Shown: positions 36,304-45,401 of the stretch, piece after piece
Layout of the letters: every line of letters starts with the position of its first letter
Position numbering within the stretch: the stretch's first letter is position 1
Source of the DNA: Corynebacterium silvaticum
GTDB taxonomy: Bacteria > Actinomycetota > Actinomycetes > Mycobacteriales > Mycobacteriaceae
Assembly (NCBI RefSeq): GCF_004382825.2
Contig: NZ_SDQO02000001.1
Coordinates: 248,001 to 312,000, forward strand
Length of the DNA: 64,000 nucleotides
Direction: 5' to 3'
Made by a program: the position numbers and the translations under genes
Notes under the pieces: model-generated
The model's input: only the letters and a program-made list of their open reading frames with translations
Database searches by the model: none
Told to the model about the DNA's origin: nothing

Positions 36304-37083
36304 TTAGGCAAGGTGCCCGGTTGCGATTACGTTGTAGTTGAGGTCAACGGCGCCGTCTACAGAACAGGCGATGAGTACGATACGGCCGGGGATGGAGGCG
36401 TCGACAAGCTCGGTGTCATCGATGGCATCGTACTTGTCCACGAGATAAGCATTATCAATCACCCACCGGCGCGAGTTTCCCTCTGCATCCGTCATCGTGA
36501 CGACGTCGCCGTTGAGCACATCTGTTTGATAGCGCGTGACCATATCGCCGGATTCACCGCGAACAGCGGTGGGGCGGTTGAAGTCCACGTGCTGAGTGAC
36601 TATCTCGGAGATGGGGTTGAACACGAGTCGCTGCTGGCCCCACGCATGGCCTAAGACATAGGTTGTGCCGTGCTCTGCGGTGGCAGGTGATTGGCCCCAG
36701 CCATCGACCCAGCGCACCATCGTTGCTTGAGGGCCGGCAGGATTGAGCGGCAACTCGTAGGGCATCGAATCATAGGTGGCACCGGTGATGCTGGCTGTGC
36801 CTGTCATGGTGAAAGAACCTACACGCGTGGGAGGGGGAGGGGGACCAGCGTTAACGTTTGACTCAGGTTCTGGTGAGTGTGATGTGGTGCTTTCATGCGA
36901 CTCTGGGTTTTCCGTGGACTCCGACTGGCTCGTCGCCGATTTAGAACTAGACGCATTATGTGTGGAATCGGAGTCGCGGAGGCTTGTCGTTAACTTCCAA
37001 GCCGCCAGCATTGCCACCAGAGCCACCGCCAAGCACAGCGAGAAGACAATGAGGAAGCGTTTTTTCAAGTCTCTAGGTTCCAC
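36304..37083 (-). CDS. Sortase-family transpeptidase (class E/F-like), catalytic Arg not seen
   Basis: 259 residues from GTG 37083. A membrane segment at about 9-29, then a Ser/Thr/Glu-rich spacer with PPPPPT (about 78-85), and a sortase domain (about 85-259). Catalytic His is in VLGHAWG and catalytic Cys about 240 in VLIACSV. In active sortases an Arg follows in the final strand; here that strand reads LNYNVIATGHL with Asn in place. No gene with an LPXTG signal lies in the window. It may be a housekeeping or degenerate sortase. It lies 9 bp downstream of the MFS pseudogene start and is divergent from thrC. Confidence 0.75.
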   Translation of the reverse strand: MEPRDLKKRFLIVFSLCLAVALVAMLAAWKLTTSLRDSDSTHNASSSKSATSQSESTENPESHESTTSHSPEPESNVNAGPPPPPTRVGSFTMTGTASITGATYDSMPYELPLNPAGPQATMVRWVDGWGQSPATAEHGTTYVLGHAWGQQRLVFNPISEIVTQHVDFNRPTAVRGESGDMVTRYQTDVLNGDVVTMTDAEGNSRRWVIDNAYLVDKYDAIDDTELVDASIPGRIVLIACSVDGAVDLNYNVIATGHLA

Positions 37084-37314
37084 GGAAGTCCTATCGGGTG
37101 GGTCTGTGTGCAGTAGCAGATTCTATTATCCACCACTGTTTGCGCAATCGATCTGTGCGGGGAGCGCCGGGCTGGCAAGAAAAGAGGGGGAGCATATGTC
37201 TAGCGAGCCCTCGAACCATGCAACATAAACATCGATGCAATTGGTGGGGGTAGCGATAGAAAATGTCTATCCGTTTTCTTCAGCGCTGGGGCCGTCGACG
37301 CTAGTGTAGTAGCC

Positions 37315-38763
37315 GTGCACTACATTTCGACAAGAGACACCTCCCAGACCCCCGTAGCGTTTACTGACATCCTCTTGGGCGGTCTTGCCCCAGACGGCGG
37401 TTTGTATCTTCCTGAGTATTTTCCGCGTCTCGACGCTGACACCTTAGACACCTGGCGCGGTATTCTCGCCCAGCAAGGTTATGCAGCACTAGCCGCGGAA
37501 GTACTTAAGCTCTTTGTCGACGACATCCCGGCAGCGGATCTAGAAGCCATTACTGCGCGCGCTTATACAACGCCCAAATTTTCCGACGAGGAAATCGTCC
37601 CAGTGACCAAGCTTGAGGATGGCATTTACATAGGCCACCTATCTGAGGGACCGACCGCTGCGTTCAAGGATATGGCCATGCAGCTTCTGGGCGAGCTTTT
37701 TGAATATGAGCTACGCCGGCGGAAAGAAACCTTAAACATCCTGGGTGCTACCTCTGGCGACACCGGTTCTTCTGCCGAATACGCCATGCGTGGCCGTGCA
37801 GGAATCCGCGTGTTCATGCTCACCCCTAAAGACCGCATGACGCCGTTCCAGCAGGCCCAGATGTTTGGGCTGGACGATCCCAACATCTTTAATATCGCGT
37901 TAGACGGCGTTTTTGATGATTGCCAAGATGTGGTCAAAGCTGTGTCTTCCGACGCGGAATTTAAAGCGAACAACCACATTGGTGCAGTGAATTCAATTAA
38001 CTGGGCCCGTTTGATGGCGCAAGTGGTGTACTACATCTCCTCGTGGCTCAAAGTAACGGAGAGCAACGATCAAAAAGTTAGTTTCTGCGTTCCCACCGGA
38101 AACTTTGGCGATAGCTGTGCGGGACATATTGCTAAACAAATGGGTTTGCCGATCGACAGGCTCATCGTTGCCACCAATGAAAACGATGTCCTTGATGAGT
38201 TCTTTAAAACCGGCGAGTACCGCGTGCGTTCTGCAGCTGAGACTCATGAGACCTCCTCGCCCTCAATGGATATTTCTAGAGCATCCAATTTTGAGCGTTT
38301 TATTTTTGACCTGCTAGGAAGAGATGCCGAACGCTGCGCAGAACTCTTTGGGGAACAGGTAAAAGCCGGCGGTTTCTCCCTTGCCAACGACGACTCATTT
38401 GAGCACGCTGCCACGCATTATGGTTTTGCGTCGGGTAGTTCTACCCATGCAGACCGTATAGCAACCATCGCTGATTGCTATACGCGCCGGGGTCTGATGC
38501 TGGATCCACACACCGCTGATGGCGTGAAAGTCGCGCGCGAGTGGGCCAGCCAGATTGAAAGCCCCATTGTGTGCTTGGAGACCGCTTTACCAGTGAAATT
38601 CACGGATACCATCGTTGAAGCAGTAGGACGCGGTCCTGAGGTTCCGGAGCGCTTTACTGGAATTTTGGATGCGCAACGCCATGTCACAGATCTACCTAAT
38701 GATGTTGCTGCAGTGAAGGACTTTATCCTGGAGAGTATTGCTCGGGATTCTGAAGAGGCCTAA
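37315..38763 (+). CDS. thrC: Threonine synthase
   Basis: 482 residues from GTG 37315. Converts O-phosphohomoserine to threonine with PLP. The Schiff-base Lys lies in GPTAAFKDMAMQLLG. The GATSGDTGSSAEYAMRG region is cofactor-binding. The N-terminal tail (LGGLAPDGGLYLP) is typical. It is the long class of ThrC used by Proteobacteria and Corynebacterium. It stands alone, unlike thrC in the hom-thrB-thrC operon of some genera; hom and thrB are not in the window. Confidence 0.95.
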   Translation: MHYISTRDTSQTPVAFTDILLGGLAPDGGLYLPEYFPRLDADTLDTWRGILAQQGYAALAAEVLKLFVDDIPAADLEAITARAYTTPKFSDEEIVPVTKLEDGIYIGHLSEGPTAAFKDMAMQLLGELFEYELRRRKETLNILGATSGDTGSSAEYAMRGRAGIRVFMLTPKDRMTPFQQAQMFGLDDPNIFNIALDGVFDDCQDVVKAVSSDAEFKANNHIGAVNSINWARLMAQVVYYISSWLKVTESNDQKVSFCVPTGNFGDSCAGHIAKQMGLPIDRLIVATNENDVLDEFFKTGEYRVRSAAETHETSSPSMDISRASNFERFIFDLLGRDAERCAELFGEQVKAGGFSLANDDSFEHAATHYGFASGSSTHADRIATIADCYTRRGLMLDPHTADGVKVAREWASQIESPIVCLETALPVKFTDTIVEAVGRGPEVPERFTGILDAQRHVTDLPNDVAAVKDFILESIARDSEEA

Positions 38764-38777
38764 GTAGCCCCATGTTG

Positions 38778-38825
38778 AAAACCACCGGTTGTGCGCCTAA
38801 AGCTTGTGCGTAAACCGGTGGTTTT
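38778..38825 (+). terminator. Terminator of thrC
   Basis: A 13-bp perfect stem (AAAACCACCGGTT with AACCGGTGGTTTT) with a 22-base loop, 14 bp after the thrC stop. The T-run is four. Confidence 0.8.
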
Positions 38826-38992
38826 GCGTTGTTGGGCCCGTTGCGTGCACGTTGTATGCAAAGAAGCGGGGTCCTTCTAACTTGCTTGTTACTCAGCTTG
38901 GCAAACAAACACAGCTGGGTTGCGCCGAAAAACGTGTCGGACACTAGACTTTTATTAAAAGATTGCTACGTATCCTGAATAGAGAGAGCACT

Positions 38993-39133
38993 ATGGCACA
39001 AGAACAATTTGCAGGTCCAGAGTATTTTACCGAGTTTGACCCCAAGGCTTTTGCCGAGAAACTTAAAAAAGAAGCTGCTGAGAAAGCTGCACGTGAGGCA
39101 GCACAAAGCTCGGAAGAACCATCTGCGGATTAG
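38993..39133 (+). CDS. Small charged protein (46 aa)
   Basis: ATG 38993 to TAG 39131-39133, preceded by AGAGAGAG about five bases away. The peptide starts AQEQFAGPEYF and then turns into a Lys/Glu/Ala-rich helix (EKLKKEAAEKAAREAA) with an acidic end. Such alpha-helical charged small proteins are common in corynebacteria. The short length makes the call tentative. It ends 45 bp before the NUDIX gene and may be co-transcribed. Confidence 0.55.
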   Translation: MAQEQFAGPEYFTEFDPKAFAEKLKKEAAEKAAREAAQSSEEPSAD

Positions 39134-39178
39134 CCCGCAGAGGATACAACCGTAGCTTTAGATATAAGGACCTTTAGC

Positions 39179-39715
39179 ATGCCAACACCCAATTTTATCC
39201 TTAAGATCAGAGACAAGATCGGCCATGACCCATTGTTTTTACCTGGGGTCACAGCCATCGTGATTAAGGATGTTCCTGAAGGCGCGCCTATTACGGCAGT
39301 ACCGGAAGTACTGCTGGTTAAAAGGAGCGATAACGGGGAATGGACGCCCGTGACAGGCATCGTGGATCCCGGTGAACAACCGCACGCAGCAGCTGTGCGG
39401 GAGGTGAAAGAAGAAACGTGTGTTGACGTGACCGTAGACGCTCTGCTCGGCGTGGGTGCCGTGGGGCCTGTAGAGCATGCGAACGGCGATATTAGCTACT
39501 ACATGGACACTGCGATGCGTTGTAGCGTCGTGGGGGATTGCACTCCGCGTGTTGGAGATGATGAAAGCACGGAGGTGCGGTGGTTCTCTGTCATGCAGAT
39601 GCCGCCGATGAAGCCACGTTTCCGTTTGCTAGTTGGCGACGCAGTCGCACAGCTTAAACATCCAGCCGGATTCCGCCCTCGGATGGGTTATGAAAAACGC
39701 GATCGCACGAGATAA
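39179..39715 (+). CDS. NUDIX hydrolase
   Basis: 178 residues. The Nudix box is GIVDPGEQPHAAAVREVKEETCVDV (read as G-x5-E-x7-REVKEE), so the metal-binding catalytic helix is complete. Nudix enzymes cleave diphosphates linked to other groups, such as NDP-sugars or damaged nucleotides. The protein is soluble with no signal peptide. Substrate unknown. Confidence 0.88.
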   Translation: MPTPNFILKIRDKIGHDPLFLPGVTAIVIKDVPEGAPITAVPEVLLVKRSDNGEWTPVTGIVDPGEQPHAAAVREVKEETCVDVTVDALLGVGAVGPVEHANGDISYYMDTAMRCSVVGDCTPRVGDDESTEVRWFSVMQMPPMKPRFRLLVGDAVAQLKHPAGFRPRMGYEKRDRTR

Positions 39716-39792
39716 TCCTGTAGTGTCCGAGGGTTTTACTGAGGAGCACCCGCGCAGGGCTTCATAAACTGTGAATATCTTGTGTAAAAGGG

Positions 39793-39825
39793 AAGGGGAG
39801 CCTATAGCTCCTCTTTTTCTTTTTA
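39793..39825 (+). terminator. Terminator after the NUDIX gene
   Basis: A short stem (AGGGGAGC/GCTCCTCT with a G-T pair) followed by TTTTTCTTTTT. It is 78 bp after the NUDIX stop. Confidence 0.5.
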
Positions 39826-40163
39826 TTGGGGTTATGCGCCCGGGTGATGCACCCAGAGCGCGTTGTGTGTGGACATAGCGCGGGGTTTTCCCACGTGAGA
39901 AGGGAGACCGTTGGGAAAGACCTGCCGCAACCCCTTGTAGCATGCATGGGGGTGAATGCTACAGAGAAGCAGGCGGTGCTTGATGTGCGAGGAGGAAGCG
40001 AAAAACCGCACCCAGAAGGCCTGTAGTACAAAAGCAAAACCTCGTAGAACAAAGGTTAAATTATGTGCTTGCTGTGGGTGGAGCTTCAAACGGGGGGCAT
40101 TATAAGGGTTCTGGAATGGCTCATTATTACTAATAATTTAAACTCTGGCGTAATTTATTCCAC
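39826..40163. other. Unexplained intergenic stretch
   Basis: About 340 bp with no convincing gene. A 66-residue ORF (39826-40026, plus) begins with TTG, has no Shine-Dalgarno sequence and no family resemblance. A stem GTAGCAT/ATGCTAC encloses CATGGGGGTGA near 39938-39963. The last 60 bases are A/T-rich and would hold the promoter of the antiporter gene. It could contain a small RNA or a 5' leader. No recognised riboswitch consensus was found. Confidence 0.4.
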
Positions 40164-41534
40164 ATGAATGCTGTCTTGATCGCTGTCGTCGTGATGCTCG
40201 CGTTGGCCGTCGCGCGAGTCCATGTCGTTTTAGCGCTTTTTATCGGCGCTTTAGTGGGTGGACTTGTGAGCGGCATCGGGCTTGATTCCACGATGGTGGC
40301 GTTTCAAGAGGGGCTTGCAGGTGGAGCGAAAATCGCGCTGAGCTACGCGATGCTGGGCGCCTTCGCCATGGCGGTGGCTAGCTCGGGGCTTCCGAAACTG
40401 CTAGCAGATGCGATCATGAAGCGTATCGACGCCGGCTCTGAAGGCGCGGGGACCAAAGCCGTCGCTATGACCAAGTGGCTGATGCTGGCCGGTATCTTGG
40501 CTATGGCGATTATGAGTCAGAACCTCATACCTGTGCATATCGCGTTCATCCCGCTTATCGTCCCGCCATTGCTCGGGGTGATGAATAAGTTGAACCTCGA
40601 CCGCCGTTTGGTGGCGTGTGTGATTACTTTCGGCCTGGTGACCACGTATATGTGGATTCCTTTGGGCTTTGGTTCGATCTTCCTCAATGAGATTCTCTTG
40701 GGCAACATTGAAGCGGCAGGTATGAATACGTCGGGGATCAACATCATGAAGGTGATGGGGATTCCGGCACTTGGCATGCTCGTGGGTCTGTTCGTCGCTG
40801 TGTTTATTAGCTATCGACGCCCTCGTCATTACGCATCTGTCGCTGTTGCGGAACAATCCGGAAGCGGTGCTGCGCAGCCGGAACACCGGGCAGTTTCCCG
40901 CTATAAGGTCGCAGTCTCCATCGTGGCTATCGTGGTCACTTTTGTTGTCCAGATCGTCATGCAATCAGTTGCTACTGACGCAGATCCGCTTCTTATCGGC
41001 GCGTTGGCAGGATTGGCTATCTTCATGCTGACCGGAGCAGTGAATTGGCGTGAAGCCGACGACGTATTTAGCCAAGGTATGAAGATGATGGCCATGATCG
41101 GTTTCATCATGATCACCGCCCAAGGCTTCGCCTCGGTGATGAAGCAAACAGGGGAAGTGGAAGCTCTCGTTCACACATCCGCTGAGCTATTCGGTGATAA
41201 CAAAGCAATGGGCGCGCTCGTGATGCTGCTTGTCGGACTTGTAGTGACGATGGGAATCGGATCTTCCTTTTCTACGCTGCCCATCATTGCGACCATTTAT
41301 GTTCCGCTATGTACTGCTATGGGATTTTCGCCTGCCGCCACCGTGGCGATTATTGGGGCAGCTGGCGCACTCGGAGACGCCGGTTCGCCAGCCTCAGATT
41401 CGACCCTTGGGCCAACCTCCGGTTTAAACGCGGATGGGCAGCACGATCACATTCGAGATTCGGTCATCCCGACGTTCCTTCACTATAACCTTCCGCTTAT
41501 TGCTTCGGGCTGGATTGCTGCGATGGTTCTTTAG
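40164..41534 (+). CDS. Na+/H+ antiporter-family membrane transporter
   Basis: 456 residues with about 11-12 hydrophobic segments. A short N-terminal two-segment region (VLALFIGALVGGLVSGIGL) is followed by a larger repeat-containing domain with SYAMLGAFAMAV, IPLIVPPLLGVMNK, FGLVTTYMWIPLGFGS, and a C-terminal MGIGSSFSTLPIIATI and DAGSPASDSTLGPTSG. This is the layout of the NhaC / Na+/H+ antiporter superfamily (H. influenzae HI-type). The transported ion or solute cannot be told. It stands alone between two terminators. Confidence 0.8.
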   Translation: MNAVLIAVVVMLALAVARVHVVLALFIGALVGGLVSGIGLDSTMVAFQEGLAGGAKIALSYAMLGAFAMAVASSGLPKLLADAIMKRIDAGSEGAGTKAVAMTKWLMLAGILAMAIMSQNLIPVHIAFIPLIVPPLLGVMNKLNLDRRLVACVITFGLVTTYMWIPLGFGSIFLNEILLGNIEAAGMNTSGINIMKVMGIPALGMLVGLFVAVFISYRRPRHYASVAVAEQSGSGAAQPEHRAVSRYKVAVSIVAIVVTFVVQIVMQSVATDADPLLIGALAGLAIFMLTGAVNWREADDVFSQGMKMMAMIGFIMITAQGFASVMKQTGEVEALVHTSAELFGDNKAMGALVMLLVGLVVTMGIGSSFSTLPIIATIYVPLCTAMGFSPAATVAIIGAAGALGDAGSPASDSTLGPTSGLNADGQHDHIRDSVIPTFLHYNLPLIASGWIAAMVL

Positions 41535-41727
41535 TTTAAAAGCGGCAAGGCTAGCGATGAAGCTGAGCCTTTCGTGGCCTCTGCGAAAAACGTCTGATGA
41601 CGGCTGGGAGCCATCTATCAAGAACCGCTATATGGGGCGGTTTACACCGTTTGGGGGTGTTATGCGGATTTATTTTTGCTATTGGAAACGAAATTTTTTC
41701 CACGAAATAGGCCGGTTTTAAAGCTTT

Positions 41728-41774
41728 AAAAAACGCGCATAAACCCTTGTGAGGGTAAACCTTATGGCGTTTTT
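41728..41774 (+). terminator. Terminator in the gap before CsbD
   Basis: Outer stem AAAAAACGC/GCGTTTTT with inner CATAA/TTATG and CCC/GGG pairings over about 47 bases. The rest of the 375-bp gap 41535-41909 holds no credible gene; its last 60 bases would be the csbD promoter. Confidence 0.65.
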
Positions 41775-41909
41775 CTGAGAATTGGCTTTGTTGCAAAACG
41801 ATCACGGTCGACGCACGCACGGATAACGATTTTTCCAAAAAGTACGCGAGATCCTTCAAACTGTGCCTACAGTGGAGTCACACTGAAGGCAACGAGAAAG
41901 GTTGTATGG

Positions 41910-42119
41910 ATGGGTGATATAGAAAACAAACTGGATCAGCTTGGTGGCAAGGCCAAAGAAGCGATCGGTGAGGCTACCGAAAACGATAGTCTTGCTGACG
42001 AGGGTCGTGCAGACCAGACCAAAGCTGATGTCAAGGACGCAGTTTCCAATGCTGGTGAAAAGGTAAAGGACGCTGCAAATAAAGTCTTGGGTTCTTTCCA
42101 AAAGGAAGAAGACAAGTAA
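41910..42119 (+). CDS. CsbD-family stress protein
   Basis: 69 residues, very hydrophilic. The CsbD pattern is complete: KLDQLGGKAKEAIGEATEN followed by GRADQTKADVKDAV. Members are small, abundant general-stress proteins, under the control of stress sigma factors in many Gram-positive bacteria; their molecular role is unknown. ATG 41910 has GAGAAAGG 14 bases upstream. It is a lone gene. Confidence 0.9.
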   Translation: MGDIENKLDQLGGKAKEAIGEATENDSLADEGRADQTKADVKDAVSNAGEKVKDAANKVLGSFQKEEDK

Positions 42120-42202
42120 GTAGTTAGCGTAAGCTAAAAAGCAATGTCAGTGTAGCACTGGTTGCGATCTATTTAATATTTACTTTCTTTTTGAAAGTAA
42201 AC

Positions 42203-42234
42203 CCCACAGGCCTTGAGGGATTTGGGCCTGTGGG
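42203..42234 (+). terminator. Hairpin after csbD-like gene
   Basis: A 10-11-bp stem (CCCACAGGCC with GGGCCTGTGGG), preceded by a second small stem (TTACTTTC/GAAAGTAA). The T-run is absent. The rest of the 350-bp gap 42120-42469 holds no further gene that could be supported. Confidence 0.55.
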
Positions 42235-42469
42235 AACCACTAATATGCCGCTGGATACTGGGCGAGGGGATGCTCACTATCGAGCAGCATATTTTTCAAG
42301 TCTTTGTGGCTGCGTTTTTTAAAAATGAGCCATGTGAATATAAAAAAGCGTTGCACATTTTGGCAACGTATGCAGGGAGGTAGTGTTTCATCTGTAACGA
42401 TTCTTTGTAATGTTGAAAAATGCAGAGGCCAAAGAATCTTCATATAGAACGAGAAAACATGTATGGTAG

Positions 42470-43909
42470 GTGTACGTGCGATTTCTTAATGATCAAATTC
42501 CGCCGTACGAGCTAACGTATCACGATGTTTTCATGGTCCCTTCGGTATCGTCCGTAGGATCACGGATGTCTGTGGATCTTGCTACGAGCGATGAAACAGG
42601 AACCACTATTCCGCTTGTCATTGCGAACATGACCGCTGTTGCTGGTCGACGCATGGCAGAAACTGTTGCGCGACGTGGTGGCGTTGTGATTTTGCCTCAG
42701 GACGTTCCGGCAGAGATTGCTGCGGAGACCATTGCGCGGGTGAAAAACGCGCATCCGGTGTTTGAGTCTCCCATTACGGTGAAGCCTCACCATACCGTTG
42801 GATACACGCGCAATTTGCTGCATAAGCGTGCACACGGTGCGGCCATCGTGGTCGAAGGCAACCATCCCGTGGGTGTGGTCACTGAAAAAGACATTGCAAA
42901 GGTAGATAACTTTGCCCAGGTCGGCACGCTCATGTCGACCAATTTGATGACCCTCCCGGACACCATTACTCCGCAGGAGTCTTTCCGCATGCTCAATGAG
43001 CATGGGCGCAGGTTGGCACCTGTGGTCGCGAGTGATGGAACGCTCGTGGGCATTGTGACCAAGCAGTCTGCTTTGCGCGCTACGTTGTACAAACCGGCCC
43101 TCGACGCCAATGGAAAACTCCGCGTGGGTGCTGCAATCGGAATCAACGGCGATGTTGCAGGACGTGCACAAAAGCTTATCGACGCCGGCGCGGACGTCCT
43201 GGTCGTCGATACTGCGCATGGGCATCAGACTCACACCATGGAAGCCCTGAAGAAAGTTCGCGCGCTCAACCCGCCAGTTCCGGTTGCTGCAGGCAACGTG
43301 GTGACTGCCGATGGCGTTCGCGATCTGGTGGCAGCTGGTGCGAATATCATTAAGGTGGGCGTCGGACCTGGTGCTATGTGCACGACGCGTATGCAGACTG
43401 GCGTGGGCCGACCACAGTTCAGCGCTGTTTTGGAATGTGCTGCAGAGGCTAAGAAACTCGGCGCTCACGTGTGGGCCGACGGCGGCGTTCGCGATCCTCG
43501 CGACGTTGCGTTGGCACTTGCCGCTGGCGCGTCGAACGTAATGATTGGTTCATGGTTCGCCGGTACCTTCGAGTCTCCCGGCGACCTGCACTATGACGTC
43601 GATGGCCGTATGTACAAGGAATCCTTTGGTATGGCCTCACGTCGTGCCGTAGTAAACCGCAACTCGGATACTGAGGCGTTTGAAAAAGCTCGCCGCGAGA
43701 TGTTTGAAGAGGGAATTTCCTCCGCAAAGATTTACCTTGAAGAGGGTAAAGGCGGGGTGGAAGATCTTATCGACCACATCATTTCCGGCGTTCGTTCCTC
43801 CTTTACCTACGCAGGTTCAGACAGCATAGCGACCTTCCAGGACCAGGCCGTGGTCGGAGTTCAGTCGGCTGCTGGCTTTGCTGAGGGCATGGCGCGACCG
43901 ACTCGTTAG
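42470..43909 (+). CDS. guaB1: GuaB1-type IMP dehydrogenase / GMP reductase
   Basis: 479 residues from GTG 42470; GTG 42476 is an alternative. The fold is that of IMPDH, with two CBS domains (about 95-205) inserted in a TIM barrel. The catalytic Cys lies in [13 protein letters not shown]. The short N-terminus and the residues after the barrel match the actinobacterial GuaB1 group, reported as GMP reductase in mycobacteria and Streptomyces, rather than the essential GuaB2. It would convert GMP to IMP with NADPH. It is followed by a strong terminator. Confidence 0.85.
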   Translation: MYVRFLNDQIPPYELTYHDVFMVPSVSSVGSRMSVDLATSDETGTTIPLVIANMTAVAGRRMAETVARRGGVVILPQDVPAEIAAETIARVKNAHPVFESPITVKPHHTVGYTRNLLHKRAHGAAIVVEGNHPVGVVTEKDIAKVDNFAQVGTLMSTNLMTLPDTITPQESFRMLNEHGRRLAPVVASDGTLVGIVTKQSALRATLYKPALDANGKLRVGAAIGINGDVAGRAQKLIDAGADVLVVDTAHGHQTHTMEALKKVRALNPPVPVAAGNVVTADGVRDLVAAGANIIKVGVGPGAMCTTRMQTGVGRPQFSAVLECAAEAKKLGAHVWADGGVRDPRDVALALAAGASNVMIGSWFAGTFESPGDLHYDVDGRMYKESFGMASRRAVVNRNSDTEAFEKARREMFEEGISSAKIYLEEGKGGVEDLIDHIISGVRSSFTYAGSDSIATFQDQAVVGVQSAAGFAEGMARPTR

Positions 43910-43924
43910 ATACATACAAAGTTC

Positions 43925-43969
43925 AATCCCCGTGGGGAGACGCGTTAAGCGTCTCCCCACGGGGATTTT
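43925..43969. terminator. Bidirectional terminator after guaB1
   Basis: A 19-bp perfect inverted repeat (AATCCCCGTGGGGAGACGC at 43925-43943 and 43949-43967) with a 5-base loop, followed by TT. It lies between guaB1 and the convergent PTS-like gene. Each arm contains the CCGTGGGGA motif. Confidence 0.9.
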
Positions 43970-43983
43970 ATGCATAAGAGCCG

Positions 43984-45135
43984 TTATTCAAAGTTCAGCT
44001 TGTAGTTCTCGGACGCAACCAATCCGGCTTTCTCGCATACCCAAAACGAGGCGAATGCCAGAATGATGGGTGCAATAACAAAGATCGCAAGGATGATGAG
44101 GACGTTGGCCGCCGACCAACCCCATCCCTCAGCATTGAGTGCAGCCAAGGGGCCTACCAGACCGGATATGCCAAAGCCTGCGGAGATCGGGGTGCCGGAG
44201 ATTCCCAGGGCTCCTCCGGCAGCTCCCAGGACAGCAGCGCTGAGCCCCAGCGGTAAGAAGTTGAGGGGGCGACCCCAGATATTTGCCATGTGGACTTTTG
44301 GTGAACCCAGAATCGGCAGGAGAGAAGTGGCTAGTCCGTTGGCCTTCCAGCCGGCGATTGCCAGGCCGAAACCAGCGGCCACCACCCCTAAGTTGGCAGT
44401 TCCTGAAGCGACCCCAGACATATAGATTGCCGTAGCGATGCCAACCGTGGAGATGGGGGAGACAATTCCGAGGGCAAAGGCAACGGCCACGATTGCGCCC
44501 ATAACGATCGGTTGAAGGCCTGTGACCCCATCGATTACGTCGCCAAGCCACACGCTAAAAGCGTTAACTGCGGGGTAAGTGATCACCCAGCCGATGCCAC
44601 CTGCGATGACGATCACGATTGTAGAGAGCAAGAGGATTGTGTAATTCCCCAGCTTAGGGCCGATGAGTAGGACTACCCCCACCACAAGGGCCGCGGTGAG
44701 TCCAGTGTTAATGACAAGTCCCGTGCCTTGGAGGTGGAAACCACCATTGGGGTCCACCGTGGCAACGCCGGATCCCAGTACCGCTGCAATTCCTACGCTC
44801 GCCGTCTGGATCGGAGTCAGCTTGAACTGCATGGCTACCAAAACGCCAATGAGGATGGGGAGCATGGAGGAAGACAGCGCCACGAGCGTGAGCAGTGTCT
44901 TAAGCGTGGGCCAGTGGGGGACGAGCGCTTTGAGTAACTCGCCAAGGAGGGCTTGGGGGACCAACACCACCACAACGGCGATGGAGATTCCGTTGAGCAC
45001 CTTCATGGTGAAAGAGCCGAGCGAATTCCACGTAGGTGTGGGGCTCGCAGCCGTTTCCGGATGCTCTATAGACGTACTGATGGCTTCAGGGGTTTCCGAG
45101 AGGGAATCCCGGGTTGCTTCTGTGTTTTTAGACAT
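43984..45135 (-). CDS. PTS_EIIC_2-type (PfoR-like) permease
   Basis: 383 residues from ATG 45135 (GAAGG upstream); the ORF goes 55 residues further without support. After a Ser/Thr/Glu-rich N-terminus (about 40 residues) come about ten hydrophobic segments. Motifs such as GSGVATVDPNGG, GIVSPISTVGIA and GSPKVHMANIWGRPLN are characteristic of the family, which was first described as PfoR of Clostridium. No EIIA or EIIB domain or gene is present, so sugar phosphorylation through this protein alone is unlikely. Substrate unknown. Confidence 0.8.
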   Translation of the reverse strand: MSKNTEATRDSLSETPEAISTSIEHPETAASPTPTWNSLGSFTMKVLNGISIAVVVVLVPQALLGELLKALVPHWPTLKTLLTLVALSSSMLPILIGVLVAMQFKLTPIQTASVGIAAVLGSGVATVDPNGGFHLQGTGLVINTGLTAALVVGVVLLIGPKLGNYTILLLSTIVIVIAGGIGWVITYPAVNAFSVWLGDVIDGVTGLQPIVMGAIVAVAFALGIVSPISTVGIATAIYMSGVASGTANLGVVAAGFGLAIAGWKANGLATSLLPILGSPKVHMANIWGRPLNFLPLGLSAAVLGAAGGALGISGTPISAGFGISGLVGPLAALNAEGWGWSAANVLIILAIFVIAPIILAFASFWVCEKAGLVASENYKLNFE

Positions 45136-45350
45136 AGAGGGCCTTCGCGATATCTGATAAATAAAAAGTTCGCGTGCCCACTCAGGCTCGCTTACGACGT
45201 TCACAGCCGCCACACCGCTCAACGCAGCATGTTGGGCAATGATATCCACAAAACCAGCAAAGTTAATAATATTCGGTACAGAAGGGTGAATATTCTGCAT
45301 AGTATTTGGTGTTGGGTGGCGGCTGGGGTAAAAGGCCGGTGCATAGGTGA

Positions 45351-45388
45351 ACCCCCGAGAAACGCGGAGAGTGGTGTTTCTCGGGGGT
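45351..45388. terminator. Hairpin downstream of glnA
   Basis: A 13-bp stem (ACCCCCGAGAAAC with GTTTCTCGGGGGT) with a 12-base loop. It lies between glnA and the PTS-like gene on the minus strand; there is no T-run. Confidence 0.6.
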
Positions 45389-45401
45389 GACGGGGTAATT
45401 C

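Noticed and set aside
37196-37228. Possible leader peptide (10 codons) upstream of thrC
   Set aside because: It has a purine-rich box but contains only one Thr and no Ile run, and no attenuator hairpin follows, so it does not look like a threonine leader.
39826-40026. 66-residue ORF between NUDIX and the antiporter gene
   Set aside because: It starts with TTG, has no Shine-Dalgarno sequence and no recognisable family; it is treated as non-coding.
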